Positions 7,221 to 15,784 of a stretch of 64,000 nt of DNA are shown one piece after another (within the stretch, counting starts at the first letter, position 1; each line of letters opens with the position of its first letter). Under the pieces are notes generated by a model. That model ran no database searches. It saw nothing but the letters and a program-made list of their open reading frames with translations, and was not told the origin of the DNA. A program made the position numbers and the translations under genes. The stretch lies in NCBI GenBank assembly GCA_965203195.1, contig OZ241860.1, positions 372,001 to 436,000 of the forward strand, given 5' to 3'. This stretch comes from Bin87 sp965203195 (GTDB taxonomy: Bacteria; Chloroflexota; Dehalococcoidia; Lucifugimonadales; UBA3495).

Positions 7221-10200
7221 ATGAGCGTGGAGGCAACCGTGGTAGCCACTACATTGAACGACTATGCGGCGGAGGACCCGGCGGGGCGTCCGCCCCGGCG
7301 TCCGGGCGGGGCGTCCGTCCGGCGGCGCATCCGCGATGCGATGGTCGCCGCCGGCATCGCCGACGATTACAACAACCGGCGGGGCCGGCTGACCGACAAC
7401 GCCGAGGTAGTGTTGCAGCGGCGCTATCTGTCCAAAGACCGGGAAGGCCGGACGCTGGAAAACGCCGACGGTATGTTCCGCCGGGTAGCGCGGAACCTGT
7501 CCGCGTCGGAGCTGGAATACGGGGCCGGCGAGGCCCGGCGGGCCGAAGCCGAGGAGCGGTTCTACCAGGCGATGCGGCGGCTGGAGTTTCTGCCCAACTC
7601 GCCGACGCTGATGAACGCCGGACGGGAGTTGCAGCAGCTGTCGGCCTGTTTTGTGCTGCCGGTGGAGGATTCGCTGGATTCCATTTTCAGCAAGGTGAAG
7701 GAGACGGCGCTGATCCACAAGAGCGGCGGCGGCACCGGCTTTGCCTTTTCCCGGCTGCGGCCGGAGGGCGATGTGGTCGGCTCCACCGGGGGCGTGGCTT
7801 CAGGGCCGGTGAGCTTCATCAACGCTTTTGACGCCGCCACTGATGTGGTGAAGCAGGGCGGCACCCGCCGGGGCGCCAATATGGGCATCCTCCATGTGTC
7901 CCACCCGGACATTATGGAGTTCATCACTGCCAAAGAGGACGGTGCCCGGCTGAGCAATTTCAACATCTCGGTGGCGGTTACCGAGGACTTTATGCGGCGG
8001 GTGGAACACAACCAGACCTATGATCTGGTGAACCCCCGCACGGGTCTGGCGGTGGGCCAGCTCAACGCCCGCGCGGTGTTCGAGCGGATGACCGAACTGG
8101 CTTGGCGCACCGGCGACCCCGGCATCGTCTTTTTGGATCGCATCAATCGGGACAACCCCAACCCGCAGCTCGGCGACATCGAGTCCACCAACCCCTGCGT
8201 AACCGCCGATGCCTGGGTGCAGACTACGGAAGGGCCCCGGCAGGTTGCCGAACTTGTTGGCAAGCCATTTACGGCGGTAGTCAATGGCGAAGAGCACCGG
8301 AGCGGAGAGCAAGGATTTTTCCGCACTGGCCGCAAAGCTGTGCTGCGCCTGACCACCAGGGAAGGCTACAGCCTGCGCCTGACCGCCGATCATCTTGTGA
8401 TGACTGACCAGGGGTGGCAGAAGGCGGCATCTCTGGAAAAGGGCGATGTCATCACGCTGAATGGCCACTGCAATTTCTCCCAATGGCCTGGTCAATACGA
8501 GGAGGCGGACGGTCTGTTGCTGGGCAGGTTCTTTATGAAGGACCCGCACCGCATTGTCAGCAACCCGGACACCCATCGGGCCAGAAGGGACCCGCAAGAG
8601 CCCACTTCAGAAGAAGGCGCGTTGCTGGATGAAATCAGGCGGCGGCTGAACATTGACCCGCAGGATCCCACCATAACGCCCGAAATGGAGCAGGCGTCCA
8701 GTGCATTCTACACGGGGTTTTTCAGGGGAATATCCCAGCGGCACTGTGAGCACACTGGCAAAAATCCGAAATGCATCAACATCGCTCCCAGAAAGGCTGG
8801 CGAGTTGACCTTGCAGGGCTTGCAAAGGATGTTGCTCCGGCTGGCCATCAGGTCCAGCATTTGGTACGGGGAAGGGTACCCGGAACTGCTGGTCGCCAAC
8901 GAGCACTTTGACAGATACAACGCAGTGATCAAGCCGGAAGGCTTTGAGCGATGGGGGGAGATTTCGCAATCTCCGGCCGACAGCCGTTCTTTCACTGCTC
9001 AAGTTGTCGAGGCGAAGGGCAACGACGTGGCAGACGTCTTTGATGTGTCCGTGCCCGGCGTCAATGCCTTTGACGCCAACGGCTTTTATGTCCACAACTG
9101 CGGCGAGCAGCCCCTGCTGCCCTACGAATCCTGCAACCTGGGGTCGCTCAACCTGGCGCGTATGGTGCGGTACACCGATGACGACGCCGAGCCGGACTGG
9201 CCGCGTATGGCCGAAGTCATCGCCACCGCCGTTCATATGCTGGACAGCGTGATTGATATGAACGACTACCCCATCCCGGAGATTGCCGATATGAGCCGGC
9301 GCACCCGGCGCATTGGCCTAGGCGTGATGGGCTGGTCGGATATGCTCATCCAGCTGGGGGTGCGCTACGACAGCGAGGAAGCGTTGCAGCTGGCCCGGGA
9401 AGTGATGCGGTTCATCCGGCAGGAAACCTACCGCGCCTCGGCGGAGCTGGCGGAACAGCGGGGCGTGTTCCCGGAATGGGAACGCAGCGTTTATAACGGC
9501 GGCGCCAATCCCCGGCGGATGCGCAACTCCGCCCCGGTGACCATTGCGCCTACGGGCACCATCAGCATCATCGCCGGCGCCGCCAGCGGGATTGAACCCC
9601 TGTTTGCCCTGTCTTATGTCCGCAATGTGATGGACCGCACGCGGCTGGTGGAGGGCAACGCCTACTTTGAGGCGGTAGCCCGGCACGAGGGGTTTTACTC
9701 CGCAGAGTTGATGGAACGGCTGGCGGAGACGGGGTCGCTGGACGATCTGGACGGGGTTCCGGGCTGGGTCAAGGATGTTTTCCGCGTGTCCCACGACATT
9801 CACCCCCGCTGGCACGTGCGGATGCAGGCCGCTTTCCAGGAATACACCGACAACGCCGTTTCCAAGACCATCAACTTCCCTCACGATGCCAGCGTGGCGG
9901 ATGTGGCGGAAGCCTACCAGTCCGCCTACGCTCTGGGCTGCAAAGGCATCACCGTCTATCGCGACGGCAGCAAGGCGGAGCAGGTGTTGAGCGCCGGCGC
10001 CACTGCCACTGCTGCCGCTACTACTGAATCTGGCCCGCCCGCCGGCGATGAGGCCAAGCCCGTGGTCATTGAAGTGCCCGGCCCCCGGGTTCCGCGCCAG
10101 CGCCCCCGGCGCACTCACGGCATCACGGAGCGCGTCCGCACCGGACATGGCAATATGTATGTAACCGTGAACCTGGACGGCGACGGCCTTCCCTTTGAGG

Positions 10201-10679
10201 TGTTCGGGACGATGGGCAAGGCGGGCGGTTGCGATGCGGCGCTGCTGGAGGCGGTGTCGCGGCTGGTGTCGCTGGCGCTGCGGGCGGGGATTGAAACCGG
10301 GGAAGTGACCCGGCAGCTGCGGGGCATCACCTGTTGCCCGGCGTGGGACGAAGGCACGCTGGTCGGCTCCGGCCCGGATGCGGTGGCCCTGGTGCTGGAC
10401 AAAATCCGGGAAGGCGTCCGGGAAGGCGTCCGGGAAGGCATCCAGGACGGGCGGGCGGCGGGCGTGCAGCTCACCCTGCCCAACGGAGCCGGCAAGGGGA
10501 ACGGGAATGGGAATGGGAATGGCGGCGGCAACGGCAACGGGTACGGGTATGCGATGTCGGCGCGGACGCCGCCGGCCGGGGACGCCACCGGCCGGCGGTG
10601 CCCGGAATGCAACGGGGGGGTGGTGAACCAGGAGGGCTGCGTTTCTTGCCTGGCCTGCGGGTGGAACAAGTGCGATTGA
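7221..10679 (+). CDS. nrdJ: B12-dependent (class II) ribonucleotide reductase with an intein
   Basis: This enzyme makes deoxyribonucleotides by a cobalamin-generated thiyl radical. The precursor is 1152 aa, or about 851 aa after removal of a 301-residue intein (8196-9098). Extein landmarks are FLPNSPTLMNAG, SACFVLPVEDS, HKSGGGTGFAFSRLR, the active-site loop ESTNP-CGEQPLLPYESC, and APTGTISIIAGAASGIEP. The C-terminus has a four-cysteine zinc module (CPECNGG ... CLACGWNKC), typical of NrdJ. Two simple-sequence stretches precede it: a repeated EGVREGVREGIQDG and a Gly/Asn run. The start at 7221 (MSVEATVV) lacks a clear ribosome binding site; the GTG at 7224 or 7239 could also serve. A strong promoter lies upstream, and NrdR encoded nearby is the likely regulator. 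Confidence 0.96.
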   Translation: MSVEATVVATTLNDYAAEDPAGRPPRRPGGASVRRRIRDAMVAAGIADDYNNRRGRLTDNAEVVLQRRYLSKDREGRTLENADGMFRRVARNLSASELEYGAGEARRAEAEERFYQAMRRLEFLPNSPTLMNAGRELQQLSACFVLPVEDSLDSIFSKVKETALIHKSGGGTGFAFSRLRPEGDVVGSTGGVASGPVSFINAFDAATDVVKQGGTRRGANMGILHVSHPDIMEFITAKEDGARLSNFNISVAVTEDFMRRVEHNQTYDLVNPRTGLAVGQLNARAVFERMTELAWRTGDPGIVFLDRINRDNPNPQLGDIESTNPCVTADAWVQTTEGPRQVAELVGKPFTAVVNGEEHRSGEQGFFRTGRKAVLRLTTREGYSLRLTADHLVMTDQGWQKAASLEKGDVITLNGHCNFSQWPGQYEEADGLLLGRFFMKDPHRIVSNPDTHRARRDPQEPTSEEGALLDEIRRRLNIDPQDPTITPEMEQASSAFYTGFFRGISQRHCEHTGKNPKCINIAPRKAGELTLQGLQRMLLRLAIRSSIWYGEGYPELLVANEHFDRYNAVIKPEGFERWGEISQSPADSRSFTAQVVEAKGNDVADVFDVSVPGVNAFDANGFYVHNCGEQPLLPYESCNLGSLNLARMVRYTDDDAEPDWPRMAEVIATAVHMLDSVIDMNDYPIPEIADMSRRTRRIGLGVMGWSDMLIQLGVRYDSEEALQLAREVMRFIRQETYRASAELAEQRGVFPEWERSVYNGGANPRRMRNSAPVTIAPTGTISIIAGAASGIEPLFALSYVRNVMDRTRLVEGNAYFEAVARHEGFYSAELMERLAETGSLDDLDGVPGWVKDVFRVSHDIHPRWHVRMQAAFQEYTDNAVSKTINFPHDASVADVAEAYQSAYALGCKGITVYRDGSKAEQVLSAGATATAAATTESGPPAGDEAKPVVIEVPGPRVPRQRPRRTHGITERVRTGHGNMYVTVNLDGDGLPFEVFGTMGKAGGCDAALLEAVSRLVSLALRAGIETGEVTRQLRGITCCPAWDEGTLVGSGPDAVALVLDKIREGVREGVREGIQDGRAAGVQLTLPNGAGKGNGNGNGNGGGNGNGYGYAMSARTPPAGDATGRRCPECNGGVVNQEGCVSCLACGWNKCD
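8196..9098 (+). other. Intein inserted at the NrdJ catalytic cysteine
   Basis: The in-frame insertion of 301 residues begins with Cys (CVTADAWVQTTEG, block A) and has the block B TADHLVMT with its conserved Thr and His. It ends in FYVHN directly before Cys of the extein, so the splicing residues Cys1, block-B His, penultimate His, Asn and Cys+1 are all present. Between them lie two decayed LAGLIDADG-like stretches (ADGLLLGRFF and FYTGFFRGIS) that lack the acidic catalytic residues. The homing endonuclease is therefore probably dead while splicing is intact. Cys+1 is the presumed thiyl-radical cysteine of the reductase. Confidence 0.93.
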
Positions 10680-10689
10680 CCTCACCTTC

Positions 10690-10724
10690 AGGGTGCGAAC
10701 CCACTCGAAAAGGGTTCGCACCCT
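10690..10724 (+). terminator. Long perfect stem after nrdJ
   Basis: AGGGTGCGAACCC (10690-10702) and GGGTTCGCACCCT (10712-10724) form a perfect 13-bp stem with a 9-base loop, 11 bases after the nrdJ stop. No T run follows, so it may act as an mRNA 3' stabiliser, a weak terminator or a boundary between nrdJ and the next cassette. Confidence 0.5.
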
Positions 10725-10758
10725 ACCGCCTGTTCAATCGCGATTTGCGAGAATGTGG

Positions 10759-10764
10759 TATAGT
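10759..10764 (+). promoter_or_regulatory. Possible -10 box for the CD-NTase/SLOG cassette
   Basis: TATAGT lies 57 bases before the CD-NTase start. No good -35 is present at 16-18 bases upstream. It is reported because the preceding hairpin separates this cassette from nrdJ, so it should have its own promoter. Confidence 0.35.
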
Positions 10765-10821
10765 AGAGGTGCTGGACCTCCGCCGTACACTGCGGGAAAG
10801 TTCGATAAGGAGGCAAGGGAA

Positions 10822-12549
10822 ATGGCTAGGAATTCGGATTCTAGCGGGCGACGGCCTTCGCCGTCCGCAAGCGATAGCGAGGTTAACGGCTACTTGCGCG
10901 ATTTGCTGCGAGGTTACAACGACCGGGACACCGAGGCTGTTGGCAGGCACATCAAGACCCTGCGCGACGCCTTGGAGCGGAATGATGACGATGTGATACC
11001 GACCCGTTTCGGCGGTTCCGTCGCCAAGCATACCTATGTTGACGGCCTGAGCGACATCGACATTCTGTTCGTCGTGAACGATTCGAGTTTGTCGGGACAG
11101 CGGCCGGAGGATGCTATCCAACATATGGAAAATTTGTTCCGGCAGAGGCTGCCCAAGACGAGAATCGCTTCCGGCGATTTGGCGGTGACCATCACGTTCT
11201 CTGACGATATCGAAATTCAGGTTTTGCCGGCTATACGGACCAAATCGGGCATCCGTATAGCTGACCCGAAGCGCGGTGGCTGGAGCATTGTACTGCACCC
11301 GGAGCGGTTCGCTCAAAAATTGACCGAGGTTAACCAGGCCAACAACGGTCAAGTTATCCCGACCATCAAACTTGCCAAGTCTCTGGCCGCGCAGGTTATC
11401 CGAAGGGAGCAGGAGCAAATCAGCGGCTACCATATGGAATCCTTGGCGATTGAGGCTTTCATCAATTACCAAGGGCCGTATGACCTGCGGAGTATGCTGA
11501 TCCACTTCTGCAATGCTGCCGCCAAGGCTGTACTGCGGCCGATTACCGATTCCACCGGGCAATCCTGGTATGTTGACGAGTATATGGGCAAGGCCAGAAG
11601 CAACCACCGCAAACAGGCGGAAAAACACTTCAAGACGATGGGGCGGCGGATCAATGCCTGCAAATCCATCGATGATTTGGATGATTTGTTTGGCGGCAAT
11701 AATGGGGGTGGTGGAAACGGTGGGGGTTCGCCAAAACAACCCGGCGGCAATCGTCCTTCCCCTGCCGGCACACGGAATACCGTTACCCGAAATGCGCCGC
11801 CGCCAATTGTATCGACGCGGACGTTCGCGCCGCCGCGTCCTTACGCTACGCCGCCTGCGCTAACGTCGGCGCCGGGTAGGGCGAGGAATAGGTACCAGTA
11901 CGACTTGACACCGTTGAGCGCTGCCAATATTGCCTGGCTCAATGTCAACCAGCCGAGGATGTTCTACGATGAAAGGTACGGCGTTATTGCCGGAACTTTC
12001 ACTATGCGGGCGTCGTGGGACCCTGATACCGAGCGCCTCACGGCAAATCCTTGGCACCCGGCAAATCCAGTTCTGGAGGGCGAATACCAACTGGAAATCC
12101 TGCTCCGATACAACGCCAGATGGTTCGGCATCCCAAACCGCTACCCGCCAGTTTTCGAAACCGGTGACAGAACCTTGGGACTGGCTATAGCCCGCAATTT
12201 GTCACTGGCTGACTTGCATATGTACGAGTGCGGCGAATGTTGCCTTGGATTCAACATCGTAGTGCCGTGCAGTGCCGATTTTGACCTGCCCAAATTTTTC
12301 GAGGAGGATATAACCGCTTGGCTATACCGGCTGGCTTGCGTAGAACGCTTCGGCTTGAAACGCGCAAGGCAGGATCTTTGGCCGGAATATGACCATTGGA
12401 ATGGCCCCGAACAATACTTGGCCCCATTGCGGCGTATCGCCGGCGCGGAAGTGTCGGGTATCACAGCCTGCCCGTGCGGGAGCGGGTCACAGTATGCCCA
12501 ATGCCACCGACCGGCGGTTAGTCAGTGCCGGGCCGATGGATTGCTGTAA
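10822..12549 (+). CDS. CD-NTase-like nucleotidyltransferase fused to E2-like and SEC-C domains
   Basis: A 575-aa protein. Its ATG at 10822 has a strong AAGGAGG nine bases upstream, so I reject the longer frame. Residues about 20-290 look like a CD-NTase/SMODS enzyme: GGSVAKHTYVDGLSDIDI (64-81) supplies the GGS and paired Asp 78/80, followed by IEIQVLPAI (130-138) and the helix VIPTIKLAKSLAAQ. A Gly/Asn/Pro/Thr-rich linker (290-355) leads to residues 360-540. There YPPVFETGD, DLHMYECGECCLG (465-476) and FFEEDITAWLYR resemble prokaryotic E2 (ubiquitin-conjugating-like) domains, with Cys 473/474 as candidate catalytic residues. A SEC-C zinc motif CPCGSGSQYAQCH (550-562) ends the protein. CD-NTases make cyclic oligonucleotides in CBASS defence, and type II CBASS uses an E2 domain to conjugate the CD-NTase. 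Fusion in one chain is unusual. The third acidic position appears to be Gln 133. Domain calls are from pattern, not alignment. Confidence 0.8.
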   Translation: MARNSDSSGRRPSPSASDSEVNGYLRDLLRGYNDRDTEAVGRHIKTLRDALERNDDDVIPTRFGGSVAKHTYVDGLSDIDILFVVNDSSLSGQRPEDAIQHMENLFRQRLPKTRIASGDLAVTITFSDDIEIQVLPAIRTKSGIRIADPKRGGWSIVLHPERFAQKLTEVNQANNGQVIPTIKLAKSLAAQVIRREQEQISGYHMESLAIEAFINYQGPYDLRSMLIHFCNAAAKAVLRPITDSTGQSWYVDEYMGKARSNHRKQAEKHFKTMGRRINACKSIDDLDDLFGGNNGGGGNGGGSPKQPGGNRPSPAGTRNTVTRNAPPPIVSTRTFAPPRPYATPPALTSAPGRARNRYQYDLTPLSAANIAWLNVNQPRMFYDERYGVIAGTFTMRASWDPDTERLTANPWHPANPVLEGEYQLEILLRYNARWFGIPNRYPPVFETGDRTLGLAIARNLSLADLHMYECGECCLGFNIVVPCSADFDLPKFFEEDITAWLYRLACVERFGLKRARQDLWPEYDHWNGPEQYLAPLRRIAGAEVSGITACPCGSGSQYAQCHRPAVSQCRADGLL

Positions 12550-12581
12550 AATCGTTGCCCTGCAATGCGAGGGATTTGGAA

Positions 12582-13433
12582 ATGCAACCCAAGTATGTAC
12601 TGATAGCCGGCAGCGCAGCCCAGGACTGCGACGGCAAAAAGCTGGCTATGGCGACTCAATTCGTCGCGGCGGTGACGCAGGAGATCCTGCACACCGGCAA
12701 TTCCCTTGCCGTCCTGGCCTCCAGGGAGCCAACGCGCGCTGAACCGGATGGCCCGGTTTCGCTCACCTTCGACTGGACAGCGCTGCGAACCATCGCGCAG
12801 CACTTGGAGGACAGTAGCGAGAACTCCGGTCGCATACTGGCGCGCGTGGTTACGGGCGCCGACAGCATTAGGAAAAGGTTCAGCCCGGAAAATGCACGGC
12901 TAATTCAACTGCTCCAGGCAAAGGGCGCGATAGACGTCCGCCATATAGAGGAAAACCTGTACTATGGAGGCAGTTACAGGGAGTTGCAGTCCGACCTGGC
13001 CGACGCTTTAATAGTTGTAGGCGGGGGCAAAGGCGCTTATGTTATTGGCGACCAGATGTTGCAAGCGGGAAAGCCGGTGATGCCTATGGACATCCTTATA
13101 GGCTCGGGCCACGGCGATGGAGACGGCGCATTGCAGCTCCTGTCGGAAATGAAAACCGCCCCGGAGTCCTTTCTGCCGCGTACTCACGAAGTGGTGAACC
13201 GCAACCTCTATGCGCTGTCTCTGGAACAGCCCATCTGGAGCGCACGGCGAATTGCTTATGCGACGGCGGCAATTTTGGCCGATGAGCTGAATGCCTGCGA
13301 TGATGGGAACGGCAAACCCCGTCGTGGCATTTGGGAACGCCTCAATAAGCTGGCAGGGAAAACACCGCCAGCTGCACAAAGCGCATATCACGCAACAAGG
13401 ACCGCGGAAACCATTTCAAACTTGTTCAACTGA
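12582..13433 (+). CDS. SLOG-like Rossmann protein, candidate effector of the CD-NTase cassette
   Basis: A 283-aa protein starting 32 bases after the CD-NTase stop, with GAGGG upstream of the ATG at 12582. The N-terminus YVLIAGSAAQ (5-14) is a Rossmann-type strand-loop-helix. The C-terminal half of the domain has DALIVVGGGKGAYVIGDQ (141-158) and AGKPVMPMDI (162-171), the glycine-rich nucleotide-binding pattern of SLOG/LOG/DprA-like folds. A helical region follows (ARRIAYATAAILADEL). SLOG domains are known or predicted sensors or effectors in nucleotide-signalling conflict systems, including next to CD-NTases. Lower G+C than the flanking genes and its location directly behind the CD-NTase suggest one transferred unit. 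Whether it binds a cyclic nucleotide or cleaves a nucleotide is not visible. Confidence 0.7.
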   Translation: MQPKYVLIAGSAAQDCDGKKLAMATQFVAAVTQEILHTGNSLAVLASREPTRAEPDGPVSLTFDWTALRTIAQHLEDSSENSGRILARVVTGADSIRKRFSPENARLIQLLQAKGAIDVRHIEENLYYGGSYRELQSDLADALIVVGGGKGAYVIGDQMLQAGKPVMPMDILIGSGHGDGDGALQLLSEMKTAPESFLPRTHEVVNRNLYALSLEQPIWSARRIAYATAAILADELNACDDGNGKPRRGIWERLNKLAGKTPPAAQSAYHATRTAETISNLFN

Positions 13434-13545
13434 TGAATCGGGCTTCCCCGGCTGGCGAAGCGCGGAAAGCAGCAGTTGATTTTCAAGGGCGTCGCCCAAT
13501 GCCGCGGACTGGGCATAATACTGGCGCGCCCGTTTTGCCAACTTG

Positions 13546-13554
13546 TGCTATAAT
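13546..13554 (+). promoter_or_regulatory. Extended -10 promoter for pdxA
   Basis: TGCTATAAT is an extended -10 element about 50 bases before the pdxA ATG. No canonical -35 is at the right distance, which extended -10 promoters tolerate. Confidence 0.55.
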
Positions 13555-13605
13555 CGGCGGCAGTCCAAATCCGCATTCCCCCGGTTTCACCACGAGGCGA
13601 AAATT

Positions 13606-14652
13606 ATGGCAGCAGACGACCACAGCAACGGCATACCCCGCCCCGCTATCGCCATTACCATGGGCGACCCCTGCGGCATCGGCCCGGAGGTGGTGGTCAA
13701 GGCGCTGGCCGACCCGCGCGTTTATGCCTCCTGCCGCCCGGTGGTCGTGGGCAACGTCCACGCTATGGAAACGGCGGCCCGGATGACCGGCCTGCCCTTG
13801 TCCATCAACCGCGTCGCCGATCCGACCGGCGCCGGCGCCAATCCCGCCGTCATCGACGTAGTGGACATCGGCAACCTGAACCCGGAGGACATCGCCGTGG
13901 GGCAAATCAGCGTTCCCTGCGGCAAGGCGGCTATGGAGTGGGTCAGCAAGGCCGGCCAGCTGGCCATGGCCGGCGTGGTGGATGGCCTGGCTACCGCCCC
14001 GCTTAACAAGGAAGCGGCCGCCCTGGCCGGCTACGAAGCCATCGGCCATATGGAACTGCTCCAGGAGCTGTCCGGGGCGAAAACCGTGGCCACTATGCTG
14101 ATGGCGAAAAACCTGAGGGTGGTGCATCTCACCACCCACCGCTCCCTCCGCATCGCCTGCGATTATGTGAAAAAAGACCGCATCCTGGACTACCTGCGCC
14201 TCACCGATGACAGCTTCAAAAAATGGGGATTCGCCAGCCCGCGCATTGGCGTGGCCGCTCTCAACCCCCATGGCAGCGACGGCGGGCTTCTGGGCAACGA
14301 GGAAGCCGACGAAATCGCCCCCGCCGTGGCCCAGGCCCAAAGCGAAGGCATTGGCGCCGTGGGGCCGGTGCCGGCGGACATCATCTTTCACCAGGCCATA
14401 CAGGGCCGCTACGATGCCACCCTGTGTATGTACCACGACCAGGGGCATATTCCCGTCAAGGTGTACGGGTTTGAGGAGAGCATCACCGCCAACCTGGGGC
14501 TGCCGTTCATCCGCACTTCGGTTGACCACGGCACGGCGTTTGACATCGCCGGCCGGAATGTGGCCGACCATACCTCAATGCTGGAATCCATCCGCATGGC
14601 CGTTGCCTTTGCGCGGGGCGACGGGCTGACCGACACCTGGGGCGAGGGCTAA
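13606..14652 (+). CDS. pdxA: 4-hydroxythreonine-4-phosphate dehydrogenase PdxA
   Basis: PdxA oxidises 4-hydroxythreonine-4-phosphate in pyridoxal phosphate synthesis. The 348-aa protein begins with the family signature ITMGDPCGIGPEVVVKAL (residues about 17-34) and has the metal-ligand regions FTHTT-like HLTTHRSL, AALNPHGSDGG and MYHDQGHIPVK, then FIRTSVDHGTAFDIAG at the end. Length is normal. It is followed by proC after 5 bases, so they are probably co-transcribed. Related PdxA2 enzymes act on phospho-threonate in sugar-acid catabolism; without pdxJ nearby this cannot be excluded. Confidence 0.9.
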   Translation: MAADDHSNGIPRPAIAITMGDPCGIGPEVVVKALADPRVYASCRPVVVGNVHAMETAARMTGLPLSINRVADPTGAGANPAVIDVVDIGNLNPEDIAVGQISVPCGKAAMEWVSKAGQLAMAGVVDGLATAPLNKEAAALAGYEAIGHMELLQELSGAKTVATMLMAKNLRVVHLTTHRSLRIACDYVKKDRILDYLRLTDDSFKKWGFASPRIGVAALNPHGSDGGLLGNEEADEIAPAVAQAQSEGIGAVGPVPADIIFHQAIQGRYDATLCMYHDQGHIPVKVYGFEESITANLGLPFIRTSVDHGTAFDIAGRNVADHTSMLESIRMAVAFARGDGLTDTWGEG

Positions 14653-14657
14653 TCGCG

Positions 14658-15464
14658 ATGAACATCGGCTTTATCGGCGGCGGCGTTATGGCCGAAGCCA
14701 TCCTGGGCGGGATGCTGGACGCCGGCGTGGCCCATCCCGGCGATGTCGTCATCGGCGAGCCGGTGGCTGCCCGGCGGGACTACCTGGCGGAGCGGTACGG
14801 CGTGGCGGTATCAGACGGCAACCGCGCCGTGCTGGCTAATGCCGAAATGGCGCTGCTGGCGGTCAAACCGCAGGATTTGCCGAAAGTTTATGCCGACTTA
14901 TCCGGGCGTTTCACGCCGCGCCAAGCCGTGCTGTCCATAGTCGCTGGCGCCCGGATGCAGTCTTTGGCAAGCGGACTAAACCATCAGCGTATCATCAGGG
15001 CTATGCCCAATACCCCGGCGCAAATCGGCCAGGGCATGACGATGTGGGTTTGCAACGGGGAACCGGTCAACCAAAAGCAACGGGATGCCGCCGCCGCCAT
15101 CCTGTCCACCATCGGCGACGCCATCTATGTGGACGATGAGAAGTACCTGGATATGGCGACGGCGTTGAGCGCCAGCGGGCCGGCCTATGTGTTTCTGATA
15201 GTAGAGGCGCTGATTGACGCCGGCGTGTATGTGGGGCTGTCCCGTGATGTGGCGCGGCGGCTGGCGCTACAGACGATGAAGGGCAGCGTGGAGCTGGTGT
15301 CCCAAACCGGGCAGCATCCGGCGGCGCTGAAGGATATGGTCACTTCGCCCGGCGGCACCACCGCCGAGGGGTTGCAGGCGCTGGAACGGGCCGGCGTGCC
15401 CGCCGCCATCGTGGACGCGGTGAACGCCGCCTACCTCAAGTCCATCCGGCTGGGGCAGGAATGA
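14658..15464 (+). CDS. proC: Pyrroline-5-carboxylate reductase
   Basis: ProC carries out the last step of proline synthesis, reducing P5C with NAD(P)H. The 268-aa protein has the N-terminal dinucleotide motif IGFIGGGVMAEAILGG (3-18), IIRAMPNTPAQIGQGM in the centre, and the C-terminal helix signature KDMVTSPGGTTAEGLQALE. Length and domain order are normal. It starts 5 bases after pdxA and is followed by yggT after 28 bases; proC-yggT adjacency is common in bacteria. Confidence 0.95.
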   Translation: MNIGFIGGGVMAEAILGGMLDAGVAHPGDVVIGEPVAARRDYLAERYGVAVSDGNRAVLANAEMALLAVKPQDLPKVYADLSGRFTPRQAVLSIVAGARMQSLASGLNHQRIIRAMPNTPAQIGQGMTMWVCNGEPVNQKQRDAAAAILSTIGDAIYVDDEKYLDMATALSASGPAYVFLIVEALIDAGVYVGLSRDVARRLALQTMKGSVELVSQTGQHPAALKDMVTSPGGTTAEGLQALERAGVPAAIVDAVNAAYLKSIRLGQE

Positions 15465-15492
15465 TGGCGGCGGCGGCAGTGCGAGGGTTGCA

Positions 15493-15765
15493 ATGCAGTT
15501 AATCAGCCTTTTTATCACGCTGTGCTATCTGACGCTGCTGGCGCGCATCATCCTGGGCTTTGTGGTGCAGTATATGGGGATGCAGGGCGGCGGAGCGCCG
15601 GATGCGCTGGTCAAAGTGTACGATGTGGTGTTCGCCATTACGGAGCCGGTTCTGGCGCCCATTCGTCGTCTGTTGCCGCAGACGGGGATGGTTGACTTCA
15701 GCCCGCTGGTGGTGCTGGTGGTGCTGATGGTCATTCAGTTCGCGCTACAGAGGCTGATTGGATGA
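15493..15765 (+). CDS. YggT-family membrane protein
   Basis: A 90-aa protein with two predicted membrane helices: residues about 2-25 (LISLFITLCYLTLLARIILGFVV) and 65-88. The loop between them has TEPVLAPIRRLLP, the hallmark YggT motif (Pro-rich, after a membrane-proximal helix). The family is linked to cell division or ion balance without a settled biochemical role. It lies directly behind proC, its usual partner. Confidence 0.9.
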   Translation: MQLISLFITLCYLTLLARIILGFVVQYMGMQGGGAPDALVKVYDVVFAITEPVLAPIRRLLPQTGMVDFSPLVVLVVLMVIQFALQRLIG

Positions 15766-15784
15766 GAACCGCAGCGGGTGATGG

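Noticed and set aside
9318..10721. Minus-strand frame of 467 codons opposite nrdJ
   Set aside because: Opposite a gene with full RNR motifs; no domain and skewed composition.
10693..10821. Longer start for the CD-NTase gene
   Set aside because: The extra 43 codons cross the terminator-like stem, while AAGGAGG sits directly before the ATG at 10822.
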